Below, in pieces: positions 35,176 to 46,907 of a stretch of 64,000 nt of DNA (positions within the stretch are counted from its first letter, which is position 1; every line of letters starts with the position of its first letter). Source of the DNA: Spirodela intermedia (lineage: Eukaryota; Streptophyta; Magnoliopsida; Alismatales; Araceae); NCBI GenBank assembly GCA_902729315.2, contig LR746264.1:10323878-10387877 (forward strand), read 5' to 3'. The notes under the pieces are model-generated. The model worked only from the letters and a program-made list of their open reading frames with translations, searched no databases and had not been told where the DNA came from. The position numbers and the translations under genes were made by a program.

Positions 35176-36360
35176 TCAGTCCTGATCTCTGGCGATCCTC
35201 CACTGCTTCACTAAGCCGTCTAGGCTCCCGCTGTACACCAGGTATGCCTGCTCGCTCTCCACCGCCATCGCCAACGCTTTCACCGTCCCATATGACTGCA
35301 CAGAACGGCCACACAGACGTGAGTCGCCAGCCCGTCAGCCGACCTTCTCCAGACTCTCACGCTCGCGTCCTCCGACCCAGTCACGACCGTCCTGTCTGCG
35401 GCGGCCAGACAGAGGACGGCCTGGCTGTGACCTCTCAAATAGCCCAAGTACGCCATTTGGCCAGACGATTCCCCCTTCTTCCAGTAACTTAGAGAACCGT
35501 CGGAACAGCCCGCGTATAGCATGAAGAACTCCTCCACCCCGCCAGCTTCTCCAACGGCGACAAGGGACTTCACCGGGTCACCGTGCGTATCCATCTGAGA
35601 CAAGAGATCGTGGGTGCATCTCTTGCCCGGACCTCTCCCCCACGTTTTCACTTTGCCGTCGTCGGAGTAGGTAAAGACCACGGTATCAGGAACGACGACG
35701 ACCAGCCCATTCACGCTGCCGTCGTGAGCTTGCACCGTCTCGACGCACTGCATCTCTCCGATACTCCACACCTTGAAGGTGCTGTCAGAGGAAGCTGAGT
35801 AGAGGAGCTTCGCGGCCGGATCATACGCCAAGCTCGTGATGGTACCCCTGTGCCTGGGCCGGTAGTCGCCACCGCTGAGTGAATAGGAATGAGACTTCAT
35901 GATCGTCTTCTTGGGCTGACTCCAGAAGACTTTGATGAAGCATTCCATGGCAGAAGGCAACGTTCCCTTCCTGAAATGGACAGGATTCGAGTTCCAAAGC
36001 CTAATCTTACAGTCGGCGTGTGCACTGAAGATAAATCCCTCCCCTGCAGAGACGAGAAGCGCATTTACATCGCCACTGCTCGACCTTAGCCGACTGATCT
36101 CGAAGAAACCAGGGTCTCTCCAGACGTGAATCGCCTTCGACTCAGTAGAAAGGATCCTCCCACTACGCTTGGTCACCGTCGCCACGCAGCGCTGGGGTGA
36201 GGCGACTTAGAGAGAACCCAAGGGCTGGAGACGATAGCGTTTGACGACGAAGAGAATGGAGACAGCGGAGGAGCACCAAATATGGCTGCGGCTTGAGACG
36301 AGGGGCAGAAGAGACAAGGCCGAGGCTCCTGCTCTTAGAAGGGATTACCTGTGGCTTCAT
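35176..36360 (-). pseudogene. JINGUBANG-like WD40-repeat gene, frame disrupted
   Basis: The main frame (35280-36185) encodes WD40 blades in the arrangement of JINGUBANG proteins: HADCKIRLWN, LLYSASSDSTFKVWSI, VFTYSDDGKVKTW, MLYAGCSDGSLSYW and VVTGSEDASVRVWR. Arabidopsis JGB restrains pollen germination; this copy's role is unknown. It is broken at both ends. A one-base shift near 35290 turns the last blade out of frame; the other frame continues TVKALAMAVESEQ and SGSLDGLVKQWRIARDQD to a stop at 35176. At the 5' end the frame has no ATG before an upstream TAA; its first codon is GTG. A Ser/Pro-rich JGB-like N-terminus (SPFSSSSNAIVSSPW) lies upstream in another frame, also without ATG. A stretch between RSGRILS and the HVWRD motif looks deleted. 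I read it as a recent pseudogene. Confidence 0.75.
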
Positions 36361-37192
36361 GAATAGAAATTACAGATGTTCTCCCAGGCTGATCAGAGCT
36401 CATCCTGTCGGCGGCGGAGCACGAAGAACTCCAAATATTCTAGCGGAGGACGGCAAAAGGTACCACCATCGCTGGTTGATGAAGAAGCGAGGGCAGGCTT
36501 TGTAGGACCGGGAGATACTGCACATGGGTTCAGAACAGCGGGTCGAATTGCAGCTTGGCTTTGGTTGGAGGTAACCCGAGAAAGCAAGGGAAGTGACACG
36601 TGACCATCCCATGGATCGACTGCCATTTTTGGTCGATTGTTCCGGATCTTTCCTCCCTGTCAAATGGACGTTACTGTAAGTCGAACGTAAACGTCATTTC
36701 CGCGTTTGACCAACCGAGGGCCAAATGGAATCCGCTAATGTGTTTCCGAGGATCGTCACCCTCCGAGATACGCGGCAATGAGAAACAGCTGCTCTCTCAT
36801 CACTCCCCTCCCATATATGTCCTCTTATTACTGCATCATCTCCGTATATGTCATTAATAACGTGAGGAATGGGCATGGAAGCTTCTGGGCAGCACCGTAC
36901 TGCAGAAGCAACCTCGATCAGGCAACTTGAGATTCTAAGAACGGAACCCCACGGCTACGGCTGTTCCAGCCGTGGCACCAGAGAAGCCTCCGGTGGCGGG
37001 CTGCAGTCCGGCGCCGGACAGCCCCAGGGGCGGCACCGCCGCCGCCGCCGCCTCGATCGATTCGCAATGTGCCAATGCGTTTAGTCTAGCTGAAAACTTG
37101 TCTTCTCTGTTGCCAGCTTGAGGGGAGGGAAAAGGGTTGATGGGCAATCCTGGCTGTAGACGCCGCCGGGTAATAGACCGGCCGCGATAGGG

Positions 37193-37412
37193 AGCCAGCG
37201 AAGCGGCAAACTTGTCTTCGCTGGCCGCACCACACCCGGCGACTCTTTCCCTGAACGAAAACTTTCCATGGCCGCCAACGAGTTTAATATCTGAGCAGGA
37301 AGACCTACACGTTCGAAACAAGGTAGCCAGCGAAGCGGCAACCTTGTGTTCGGTGGTGATACCACCGCCGGCGACTCTTTCCCTAACCGGGGGCTTTCCA
37401 TAGCCACCCGCA
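37193..37412. repeat. Tandem duplication of an ~89-base segment
   Basis: 37193-37281 and 37324-37412 share AGCCAGCGAAGCGGCAA, CCGGCGACTCTTTCCCT and CTTTCCAT in the same order, with scattered substitutions and a period of 131 bases. On the minus strand both copies begin with ATGGAAAG or its equivalent and read as similar short peptides, but no protein family was recognised. Confidence 0.8.
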
Positions 37413-37461
37413 AGTCCTGAACACCTCATAACTTGTTTTGACCGTGGATGTCTTCCTGCTA
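37293..37461. repeat. 30-base inverted repeat bracketing one duplicate copy
   Basis: 37293-37322 (AGCAGGAAGAC...AACAAG) is an inverted match, with about five mismatches, to 37432-37461. The arms enclose the second copy of the duplicated segment. This resembles terminal inverted repeats of a miniature element of about 170 bases or a large hairpin. No target duplication was confirmed. Confidence 0.6.
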
Positions 37462-38163
37462 ACAAACTAAACTTGATGGAATCGATTTAATTGAAATATT
37501 TTTTAGCGAAGGTGGTGAAATATGATTTGTATGATACCACCATTTAATGTTAACGCGTATAACTTCTCTTTGCGAAAAAATTGGACTGATTCCGGAGAAG
37601 AATTCTCACCCGACTGATCCCCCTCGTTTCATCTAGTCTTCTTCCGCTCTCAATCTCTCTCTCCCTCCTCCTCCTCCCCCCTTCCTCCCACATTCTTTCT
37701 CCCCCCTGAGACTTTATAGAACGCTTCCGAATCCATGTAAATATTATTTACCTTCGAAATTTCCAAAAATATCCAAGAAATGTGTTAGGAGAAAGGGTGG
37801 AGCAGATTAGACTTGGTTAGCACTCGTGACAATTGTATGGAGAATTCGGATTTCCCCTAGATCTCTTGCAGTCGATGCCTAATTGAAATATTCCCAAACA
37901 ATCACGATATTTAACACTGATTTGAGGGTGACAGCGTGATTAGTCATTCACAAGGTGGGATCAGTCCGTCAGATTTCCGTTTCATGATGAATTAAAGAAT
38001 TTATAGCCTAGTAGGAAGATGTAGACAAACCAATTAGTGGCGTTAACAATGTATCAGTTATTCATAAACAGTAATTTTCTTAAAGAATGCTTATGGTGAA
38101 TCTAAAGAACGACGAGCGCGCCAGCGGAGAACAATCTGAGCTCTCGCCGCAGTCCCGCCCTGC

Positions 38164-39588
38164 TCAACTGTACCGGCATACGTAGCTGAACGCCACAAGG
38201 AGCTCGACGATGGCCGTCTCCGCCTTCTCCCTGTCAGAGAAGATCAGAGTCTGCATCATTAAGACCTTCGGTTCTGAGTTTATCTGCCTCTTCTCGAGGC
38301 TCCTCTCTGACTGCCACCGCACCGTGTCTCGGGCGATGGGCGCCAGCCATGAGAGGATCCCGTCCACCGCCTCCCTCCACCCGCTGGCCAGGGCATCTGA
38401 GGGGCCGACCCCGTCGTCCAGCTTGCTGTGGCTCCGCAGCTTCGCCATTACGGCCCCGCGCATCCCCTTGGGGAGCTTCCGGTAGAGCTCATCCCGCGAC
38501 ACTTCCGCAACAAGCTCTGGCGACACGGCCAGCTTCTCGAGGAAGACGACGACCTCCGCGCACCGCAGCGCCATCCCGGTCGCCCCAAGCGTGTTCTCCG
38601 GTGGCTCGAGCGCCTCCTCCTTCCACGATCTGTCGACGCCCGCGTCCCTGTCGGTTGTCCGTAGGAGGGGGCCTGAGTTCCTCATTTGCAAGTTCTGCAC
38701 GTAGGGTCTCTCGAGAGGCCCCGACGAATATATCCCTCCGGGGTGTTTGGAGTTGTTGGCCGGGTAGCAGAGGCGGCTTGGGTAATGAGCGAAGAACTTC
38801 ACCCGCCCCTGGCGATCCAGGATGACGTGAGGAAGCTCCGGCACGAAGGGTCTATAAACTGAGCAGAGCCGCGCGAAGATTGAGACGACGGACCGGGCCA
38901 TGAGTTCGGCCACCTTCTCGAAACTCCGGTTCCAGAGGGACTCCTCCCGGAGCTGGCGGACCTTATTTCTCATCTGGCTCAACCGCTTTCTGTAGGATTC
39001 AAAGGAGGATTCCGTCAAGTTCTTCGATTTCTCCAGCCGGCGCATCCCCCCCGTCTCCAGCTCCGCCAGGTCCTCCATGGCAGAGTAGAGTGTCGACGTC
39101 GCCGCCACGTACTTCTCCATCTTCTTCACCTTCTTGTCGACGTCCTTGAGATGGAATCCAAGGACCAGGTGGGACATATCCTCCGTCCCCGCCTTGAGAT
39201 CGGCGTACACGAACTCAAATCCTCGCGGCCAGACGCGTCCGCACCGGCTCCCGAGACGAGCCACCGCCGCGGCGGCAACGTCGAGATCGTCGATCATCTC
39301 GGCGCAGGCGAGGCGGAGGAGGACTCCCTTGTCGGCTGAGTTGAGATAGGCGACGCCCTGGGAACACACAGTGCCGGAGATGAGGCGGTGGACCTCCGCT
39401 TCAGAAAGGGCGCGGTATAGGCCGATGAGCCGCGACATGGTGCGGACTGCCTCGAACGCCAGGATGCCCAAGTGGCGAGGGTCGCTCCCCTGGTTCCCCT
39501 GGTGGCGCTGGAAGAGTGGACCAAGCAGCTCCCCTGCCTGGAGGCCGAGGAGCCACGCCTTGGAGGCAGTCGGCGAGACGACCACCAT
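38164..39588 (-). CDS. DUF3475/DUF668 protein, PSK SIMULATOR-like
   Basis: This is a single-exon gene of 474 residues. DUF3475 is recognisable near residues 41-95 (LGILAFEAVRTMSRLIGLYRAL and RLACAEMIDDL). DUF668 follows at about 325-385 (LGATGMALRCAEVVVFLEKL, RDELYRKLPKGMRGAVMAKL). This is the pair found in PSI1-type proteins and in Avr9/Cf-9-elicited protein 137. In Arabidopsis, PSI proteins promote growth downstream of or in parallel to phytosulfokine signalling; the biochemical activity is unknown. A coiled-coil-like segment (VRQLREESLWNRSFEKVAELMAR) lies between the domains, with a Tyr/Pro-rich stretch before DUF668. The length fits the shorter intronless branch of the family. The ATG at 39588 is the first in frame. 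No lesion was seen. Confidence 0.9.
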   Translation of the reverse strand: MVVVSPTASKAWLLGLQAGELLGPLFQRHQGNQGSDPRHLGILAFEAVRTMSRLIGLYRALSEAEVHRLISGTVCSQGVAYLNSADKGVLLRLACAEMIDDLDVAAAAVARLGSRCGRVWPRGFEFVYADLKAGTEDMSHLVLGFHLKDVDKKVKKMEKYVAATSTLYSAMEDLAELETGGMRRLEKSKNLTESSFESYRKRLSQMRNKVRQLREESLWNRSFEKVAELMARSVVSIFARLCSVYRPFVPELPHVILDRQGRVKFFAHYPSRLCYPANNSKHPGGIYSSGPLERPYVQNLQMRNSGPLLRTTDRDAGVDRSWKEEALEPPENTLGATGMALRCAEVVVFLEKLAVSPELVAEVSRDELYRKLPKGMRGAVMAKLRSHSKLDDGVGPSDALASGWREAVDGILSWLAPIARDTVRWQSERSLEKRQINSEPKVLMMQTLIFSDREKAETAIVELLVAFSYVCRYS

Positions 39589-40686
39589 TGGAGCCCGTCA
39601 CCAGAGGCCGAAAGACGCTGGATTGACCAGCTTCCCTCCCTTCGTCTCCCCCTTACCCGCAACCACAGCGACAAAACAAGAGGGTTCTTCTTCCCAAGTC
39701 CTCTGGTGTAGGGGGCGGAGGGGGGTGGTTTCGCTGGCGGCTCCTACCTAAACAATTCCAAAGACGCGTTCGCCTTGCAATGAAGGAACGCGTAAACAAA
39801 TCTTATCCTCCTCTTCTGCTCACATCGCCCGAGCCACAGCTTATTATAGACGCGTAGCCAAACATCATTCATTCCACACCTGCTGGGCTCCCACCGACTT
39901 CACTGCGCTCTCCGATCTCAACCACGTCACCGGACCCATCTAAACAAACGCATGGAAAGAGAACAAACTAGGCTGTATCCATGACCGGGTTTCGCATACG
40001 AGGGGCAGCCGACCTCGCATGCACAGTCACGTGGAACAGGCTCGATCGAAACCGCGTCGGTACAGTCCTCATCAGACTCAGCCTCTACGACCGGCGAGGA
40101 CAATTGCCGCCGTCGACGCAACTTACCCCTCACTTTCGGATGCGACTCGGCGGTGGACTCGTTCAAGGACGAATACTCCGCCGATTTATCTGCAATGTCG
40201 ACCCATCATGGAGTATTTGCGTAAAACTACAGAAAATCGCCGTGGCGGTCCACCTGGCGAGCCTCTCTGGTCCTTCTAGTAAGAAAGGGCGGGTGAGAGA
40301 GAGACAGGTTTGGATGACGGGTCAATACTAAGCGAGGGAAAATATTATCCTAAAATAAGACGTCGCTTCTCAGCCAGAATGGTCGACAATACTGCTCGTT
40401 TGAAGCGCAGAGGGGCATCTCCTGATGAGGAACGTTGACTTCTCTGTAGACTAGTTGTGATGATGAAACAATTAATAACCAATAGGGTGAGCTGGGTTCA
40501 TCATCCACGACACGCATCTCGATATATTGACCAAAATTATAGATAGCTACGCACTTACTTCGACGGTCTCTCCTTCCCAAGGTTGAATGCAGGGATAACT
40601 ATATATGCAAGGTCAAGGTCACGCACCTCTCTCTCTCTCTCTCTCCCTCCCTTCCTCTCCACACACACACACACACATTCATATAA

Positions 40687-40689
<3 letters not shown>

Positions 40690-40727
<38 letters not shown>
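40690..40727. repeat. (TA)n microsatellite
   Basis: This is an uninterrupted TA tract of about 38 bases, just after a (CA)n and (CT)n cluster. Confidence 0.95.
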
Positions 40728-40732
<5 letters not shown>

Positions 40733-41417
40733 ACATGTACGCGCCTCTGGGCACACCCGGAGGAGGTTGAATTGGTTGAGGCTCATGTTTCTCCATTTGA
40801 AGGAGGTTGAATTGGTTGCCACTGCTGAAACCTCTGACCAAGTTGACACCCACTAACATCAATCTTCTAGATATAACATGGACGGTACGAATTGTTATTG
40901 GAAGTGATGTCGATGGAAAATCATATCGTTTTATTTATTCCTAAGTTTTTATTTATTCAGTCTAGAACCATGTCCATAAAATGAATTAGGAAAAAATGTA
41001 TGCATAACCTAGATTCATAACTAGGTTTAGCAAATGTTATGCCACGAAAAATAAACTTGTGTTTGTATCGTTGTCCGTATTATTGTTGAAAACTAAAATT
41101 TGGGTTCTTTGCATATCAACTTTGCTTGGCATGATTAGATCTGACTAGGTCTAATTAAGTGAGACAGTCTTCCCTGTGCCTCAACGTGAGTGCCTCATCC
41201 ATAGCCCAGATCTTGCCCAAACCAGTCCTCCTAAGGGATTTCTAACAAGCACAGTCCAACGAGGTGCCCAACGTAAGGAATACCAACTATAGATACTCTT
41301 TAGTAGAGAAGCAGAGGTGTCATTTGGAAATTGCAACAACATTTTTGCTCATAGATTTGGTCCCAATAATAGATCTACCCCTCACTTTGCAGAGTTTCAT
41401 CCATCATTTTCTGGAGC

Positions 41418-41419
<2 letters not shown>

Positions 41420-41463
<44 letters not shown>
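41420..41463. repeat. (TA)n microsatellite
   Basis: This is an uninterrupted AT/TA tract of about 44 bases in AT-rich spacer. Confidence 0.95.
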
Positions 41464-41468
<5 letters not shown>

Positions 41469-43903
41469 TTCAATCATTGAGATCCCGAATAAGCCTATTA
41501 CATTTACAGCAATGGGGCTTAATAGTCCAAGAAAGTTCGATTTAGTCTTGGCCCATACATTCAAGAAGATGTAAGATATTAAGGCTACATTAATTTTGAA
41601 TCACCGATCAAGAAAACTGACGCATGTCTCATTATGGGGTGAGTGATAGGATGTTTAGCATCTGATGGTAGTACAAATTTTCTTTTGATTTCATTCAATA
41701 TTTCTACTGTCCTGAACCTGTGACGAAATTAACATTGGGGTTCATGAGGAACGATGTCTGAAGCATCTGTTGGAAGGATGTCATACGCCACCTGCTACTT
41801 ACCACGCTGAGCCTAGGGCTTGTAAAAGGTAAATTGTAACACTTACTCTGATTGTATAATTGATGTACCACCTCAGTGTATGGTAGGTTTAGTGATACCA
41901 AGAATTAGTCTCATAAGAAAGGAGTAGGATGTATCAATTGGATTAAGGTATTGTGTTGAATGTAGTTAATCAGCACCCCTGACTTATCTAATTGTTCTCC
42001 ATAGAAATTTAATTCAGTACCCATGACTTATCTACTTGGCCTTGAGGACCAAAAGGACTAAATAACTTATTTCTAAGTACATCAAAGAAACAGACGTTCT
42101 TCTCATGTAACGTGCTTTTAGGTGTTACAGCTAAAAAAATCAGATAATATTAATGAAACTAGCTAGTTACATATTTACCCTCTTGCTCTGTGCTCAGGCC
42201 AATCCTAAGATAAAAACTTTTACCTTATAAAGTTTTTGAGCTTCTAGATTGGGAGTGCTGAGTCTACTCAAGGGAAGAAGAAACAGGCGGGATTGTGGGA
42301 GGGAGACAGAGGGCAGCCAAGGAGATGGAATATGAAGGTCGCCTGGCGTTATGGAAGGGATGGGTGGGAAGAGTAACTAGGTTTTATGGGGCTCTTGGTC
42401 TCTAAGCTTTCGGTCAAGTGGCAAGTAGACTGACTACATGGTGTGTCAATTGATTCGGCCATTTGACCGACCAAACTTGGTCAAATCGGATGGCAATCAA
42501 TTCCATTGAATCAAACCGACAATTATTCATTGAGCTCCAAAGTAGTTGATCTTATGTTCCAAGATGCCAAATAAAGCTCTAGCTTTAAGTAAATGGAATT
42601 ATGGCATATGGAGAGCGTAAGTTACCATTTATTTCATATATTTTTGGCCTAGCTGATGTCGACCACGTTTCTGTACCTTATGGGCTTTGTGGACTTGGGC
42701 TTACCAATCTCCGGCTCATTTGTCTTTCAATTTGATCCAAGTAGGAAATGGTACTCATTTTTGTTAATTCATTGGGTGCGACCAACACATCTCAATCAAT
42801 AACCCATTAAATCATGAGTAAATTCCTGATACGCTACTGGGCCAAAGATTCTCAGATTTGAGGGGGTGAGGAACTCATAATCAGAATAAGTATATAAGTA
42901 TACAGATAAACATGATGTGGGAAGAATAGGAATCTAATTCGACAAAATAGTAAACGAAATTAGTATTTTTTCATAAAAATGTAGTTAATTAGCTATATTA
43001 TCTCTTGTAGTGTGAATTTAACGGTTGGCTGGTTACAGTGATGATTTGAACCGGTTTCCGCTAAACCCGCAATAAACGTCAATAAACATGATTCCAGTTG
43101 TTAAGTCAATAAAAAAACTTTCGTCATAACATCTTAGAAGACGAATATTGCGAAGTATGAAGATGGAGTTTTTTTTATGTAAATGATTCAAATTTGATCG
43201 CGATTTTCTTCAACAGCCAGAAGAGATCGTACTAGATATTATATTTATGTAAACATCTTCTGAAAATTCGATTGTTGGCTGATTCCACAAGTGACGTATA
43301 TTCGCGTGTAGTCCTACTGTTTATGAGAGTGAGAGAGAGAGAGAGAGAGAGAGGAAGAAGAAGAAAAACTAGTCCCGCAACCGGCGAGGTCAGAGACTTC
43401 CCTTGTCCGGAAGCGAGTCACCTACCGCTGAAAAAGTCTAAGGGTAAGTACCCATCTGAATTAAAAGTCGGACGCGCTGCTCCGACGACTTACCAGCAGT
43501 GAACAAAGGACCTTCACCGATTTTCAACCTACCCCCAGAACGGCGGCGCCGCCGCCGGAGGATTTTGACCTGAAAGGATAGGACAGGACAAGACAGACTG
43601 CCGCAAATCTCCCGAGAGCTCTCTTCAAGGTACCACAGAAGAGAACTGAATAATTTAACCAGCTGCCGATCGATCTTCCTAGAAAAAGATCTAAACTTCG
43701 ATGAAAAACATTAAAGTATTTTTCCATCACTAAAATATTCTAAAGAATACAGCAAGGTGGGGAACAAGTGGAGTTGCAGGCGAAGGAGCAGACCGGCCGA
43801 TCCCACAAGTGACGGAGAAACAAGAAAGCTGTTAATTATAAAGTTCTCGGTAGATTGAACAGTAGAAATTTTGGAGAGGATGACAGGGCGGAGGGACAAG
43901 TGT

Positions 43904-44932
43904 TCAGTAGGACGGCGAGGGGCGGTGCGGCGGCTGCTGCTGAGACCACGCTCCGAACAGGTCATGGTGAAGATGGCCATTGCTCATGGGGCTCGCCGTC
44001 AGACTGTAGAGAGGCATTCCCGCCGGGTCTCCCCCGAACCTTCTACCGACATCATGAGGGGAGAGGCCCCCGTCGGTGCCCCCGCTCACCCTCGCACCTC
44101 CCTGCGGCAGCTGGTCCTCAGAGGCACCGGTGCCAGCGGAGGCCGAGGTGGCATCTTCCTCGATGGGTAGCCGCTCGTAGGTGGCGTTTGTGAAGGTTGC
44201 GGTAATCACCAGCACGGGGCCGGAAGCGACGAGCGGCCCGACCACGCTGCCGCCGACGACCTGGCCTTGCCCCCCGGCGAGGTAGACTGTGAGCCCGGTC
44301 GCGCCAGGCGGCGATGGCGGAGGGAGGAAGGAGCCCGAGAGGGACAGAATGTCAAACCGGCCATGTAGCGTGACGACCGCTCCGGGAGGGGCGGCGAGCT
44401 GGCGCAAGCTGACGTTGACGACGACGCCGCTCGCGCTGAGGACGCAGACGCCCCGCTGCCTGAGACGGGCGAAGTTGGAGATGGCCTCAACGATGTCGGT
44501 CCCGCTGCTGATCTCTAGAACATGAGAGCGGAGCGCGCTGGGGCTCTCGCGGGTGACGATGACCGGTGGCTTCGGCTTGTTCTTGGAGCCAGGTGGGCGC
44601 CCTCGAGGCCGCCTCCCGGAGCTGCCCGCGCTCGCACCGCCTTCCCCCTTTTCGCGGCTTGCCCCGCAGCCGTCGCCGCCGGTGGCTTGATCCTCGACAT
44701 CGCCGCGGCTCTCGTCGTCGTCGTGGTGGTTGTGGTTGCTGCCGCTGCTGTTGGTGGTTATCGTGGTGGTGTCCATGTCCCGGTGGTCATCGCCGAGGCG
44801 GCGAAGGTGGTGGAACTCATCGTCTTTGGGGTTACGCAGGTGTAGCGCCGGCGGGGTGGGAGGGGAAGGGGAGACGGGATCGATGCCCCCTCCGCTGAGG
44901 GACACCTTGCCGGCCCACCACCGGTTCGCCAG
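43904..44932 (-). CDS. AHL: AT-hook motif nuclear-localised (AHL) protein with CTG at the start position
   Basis: This intronless gene encodes a nuclear DNA-binding protein of the AHL family. One type-I AT-hook ([17 protein letters not shown], about residues 106-123) binds AT-rich minor groove. A PPC/DUF296 domain follows (about 124-255; [51 protein letters not shown]), through which AHLs oligomerise and recruit partners. The C-terminal tail is Pro/Gln/His-rich. AHL proteins of this clade usually begin M-A-N-x-W-W. Here the frame gives [15 protein letters not shown] immediately after a CTG (44930-44932), with a purine at -3 and G at +4. No in-frame ATG lies between it and an upstream TAG. The first in-frame ATG is residue 53 (44776), still before the AT-hook. 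Either CTG initiates, or translation starts at 44776, or the base is a mutation or error. Confidence 0.9.
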   Translation of the reverse strand: MANRWWAGKVSLSGGGIDPVSPSPPTPPALHLRNPKDDEFHHLRRLGDDHRDMDTTTITTNSSGSNHNHHDDDESRGDVEDQATGGDGCGASREKGEGGASAGSSGRRPRGRPPGSKNKPKPPVIVTRESPSALRSHVLEISSGTDIVEAISNFARLRQRGVCVLSASGVVVNVSLRQLAAPPGAVVTLHGRFDILSLSGSFLPPPSPPGATGLTVYLAGGQGQVVGGSVVGPLVASGPVLVITATFTNATYERLPIEEDATSASAGTGASEDQLPQGGARVSGGTDGGLSPHDVGRRFGGDPAGMPLYSLTASPMSNGHLHHDLFGAWSQQQPPHRPSPSY

Positions 44933-45712
44933 GTCTCCTCGCTCTACAGTTGCCCGGCGGAAGTTGGACGAGCGATGTCGATGCTCCTACAGCGGGGGAA
45001 GGAAGCGCGAGCAAATGAAATGACCGTCAAGCTCCTGCTTTTTATCACTAGGCCTGTGAATGCGATAGGGATCACCCACTTGCACCACCACGCCGCTGCT
45101 TCTGACTTTTACTGAGATTTTCCTTCCCCCTCCCTCTCTCCACTTTGTGATTGCCGGAGAGATTAACGGTTAAACCGGTTGCTAATTCACGAATGAAACG
45201 TAGATCCCCGAACAAGAGATCCGAGCTCCGCTCTCAGAAGCACCTCCAAGACTACGATTTACCAGGGATGGGGAACCAGTTGTGGAGACGGCGACTCGTG
45301 AGGAAGGATAAAGCCTCCACGAAACACACTAGCATTCCGCGGAAACGTGAATACGCCACAGCGACATTAAAAGGAGGAAGGGAGAGGAGTAAACACGTGC
45401 TGTCAGTTTCTGGGTGGTTCCGGGGAATGGGTCTCTACCGAGAGACGACGCCCGGGTTGAAAGCCCCACCCATCGCAAGTTTCGGCTTCTCCACTCCTCT
45501 CTCGTGAGAGTTTTCCTTATTCGTCATTTTCCTCCGATAAACCCTCCTCCCCTCTTTTCCTTAGGACCTCCCACTCTGGTTCATCTCCGCAGACTACCAG
45601 TTCTCCAGGCTCGAGAGATTTTATTCTCTCTCTCTCTCTCTCTCGCTCTCTCTCTATAGATGTATATATATATCTATATATCTATCTATCTCTAGCTTTC
45701 CCTCTCTTCGTA

Positions 45713-45753
<41 letters not shown>

Positions 45754-45923
45754 CCCATTCTATCTCCATCTCGCTCTCCACCTCATCATCGACGGCCGGC
45801 GACGCAACCCACGTTGACTTCCAGAGGCAAAATCTAACACGTAGTAGAGATGGCGACTCCTCTGTGGGCCCCGTCTTGACAATCAACTTCCATGTATCTA
45901 TTTATATTTTTTATTCCTCTCTC

Positions 45924-45961
<38 letters not shown>

Positions 45962-46907
45962 CCCGCCTCTCTCTCTCCCTCCGATGTTTTATGAATACAG
46001 ATTGGTACTTGTACAGGTTCGGCCCAAGGTGAGTGCCCCCCCTTGACTCGGTCAGCTCTCCCCACATGCCCAGCCGGGTCCCACGCTGACCCCTCCCCCC
46101 GGGATATCAAACCGTCGCTGAACGCGCGTTATCTCCTTGTTGACCAACGCATCTTACTATCAGTAATAGTCACAACTTAATACCATTAATGGATCGTATC
46201 CGAACCGTTATGGTCCTCCCCCGGCTCGCGATTCCCGGTGAGGGCAGAGACAGCTGATAAGGCGCCCATCAATTTCGGGACCATCTGATCGATGGGACCC
46301 ATATGATGAAGATAGCTCGGATGCCCAGCCGGCTCGGTGGGACCCCTTCAATCCCAGCCCTACGATTGACATGCAGCAGCTGATAGTGGACCCCATCCCA
46401 TCGTGGACTAGCCGCTCGCCTCACGTGGCAGGCCCCTCCCCAAAATGACGGTCCAACAAGCGTTGGGATTGCAAGGGGGTCGGTGGCGCCGCCGCTCCTC
46501 GGGGAGAGGCGGCGCCGGCGAATAGGGGCCTCCGTGGTGAGCTTATCCGCCCCTCATCACCGGGTTCAATTTCAACGCGGCATTAACTCGGGATGGCCCA
46601 CACGTAAGCCCTCCTCTCTGGACCGCTTGACTCCCTGCGCTCCGACGTTAAATGCAGACGGAAAAGGGACGGGCTGGGTCGGACCGAGTTGAGCGGGCCG
46701 AGTTATCCTGGCCCACGAGGGCCCGAAAAACCCACATACAAGGCCCAGCTGTGAATATGGGGCCCCATTTTTACGCCACAGGTGGCCCGAAGACCAGAAG
46801 TGGCAGGCCCATCACCTATCGCCATTGGTTAACGCTGGCGAGAAGATGATTCCCGGAATGGAGCCACTACCTGAGAGACGAAGAAGAAGGGTGTGGAATC
46901 TGTTTTT
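44933..46907. other. Spacer with CT microsatellite cluster
   Basis: CT runs lie at about 45626-45660, 45716-45750 and 45928-45957, with a TA/TATC run at 45663-45692. They sit upstream of the AHL gene, where they read as GA repeats. No gene was recognised; short frames in this stretch are repeat-driven. Confidence 0.6.

Larger units (their letters stand above)
36361..38163. other. Spacer with GC-rich duplicated segment
   Basis: AT-mixed spacer surrounds a GC-rich patch at 36900-37470 with an internal duplication and an inverted repeat (listed separately). A frame of 176 codons on the minus strand over that patch contains the duplication but no known domain. A CT-rich run lies near 37650-37700. 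Confidence 0.5.
39589..43903. other. Long spacer, no confirmed gene
   Basis: A minus-strand frame at 39927-40190 (about 88 codons, with GKLRRRRQLSSPVVEAESDEDCTDAVS) is preceded by a plausible AG acceptor near 40199. It could be an exon or gene relic, but no family was recognised. (TA)n tracts lie at 40690-40727 and 41420-41463, CT and CA runs at 40622-40676, and a GA run at 43328-43352. The rest is AT-rich without features I can support. Confidence 0.45.
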
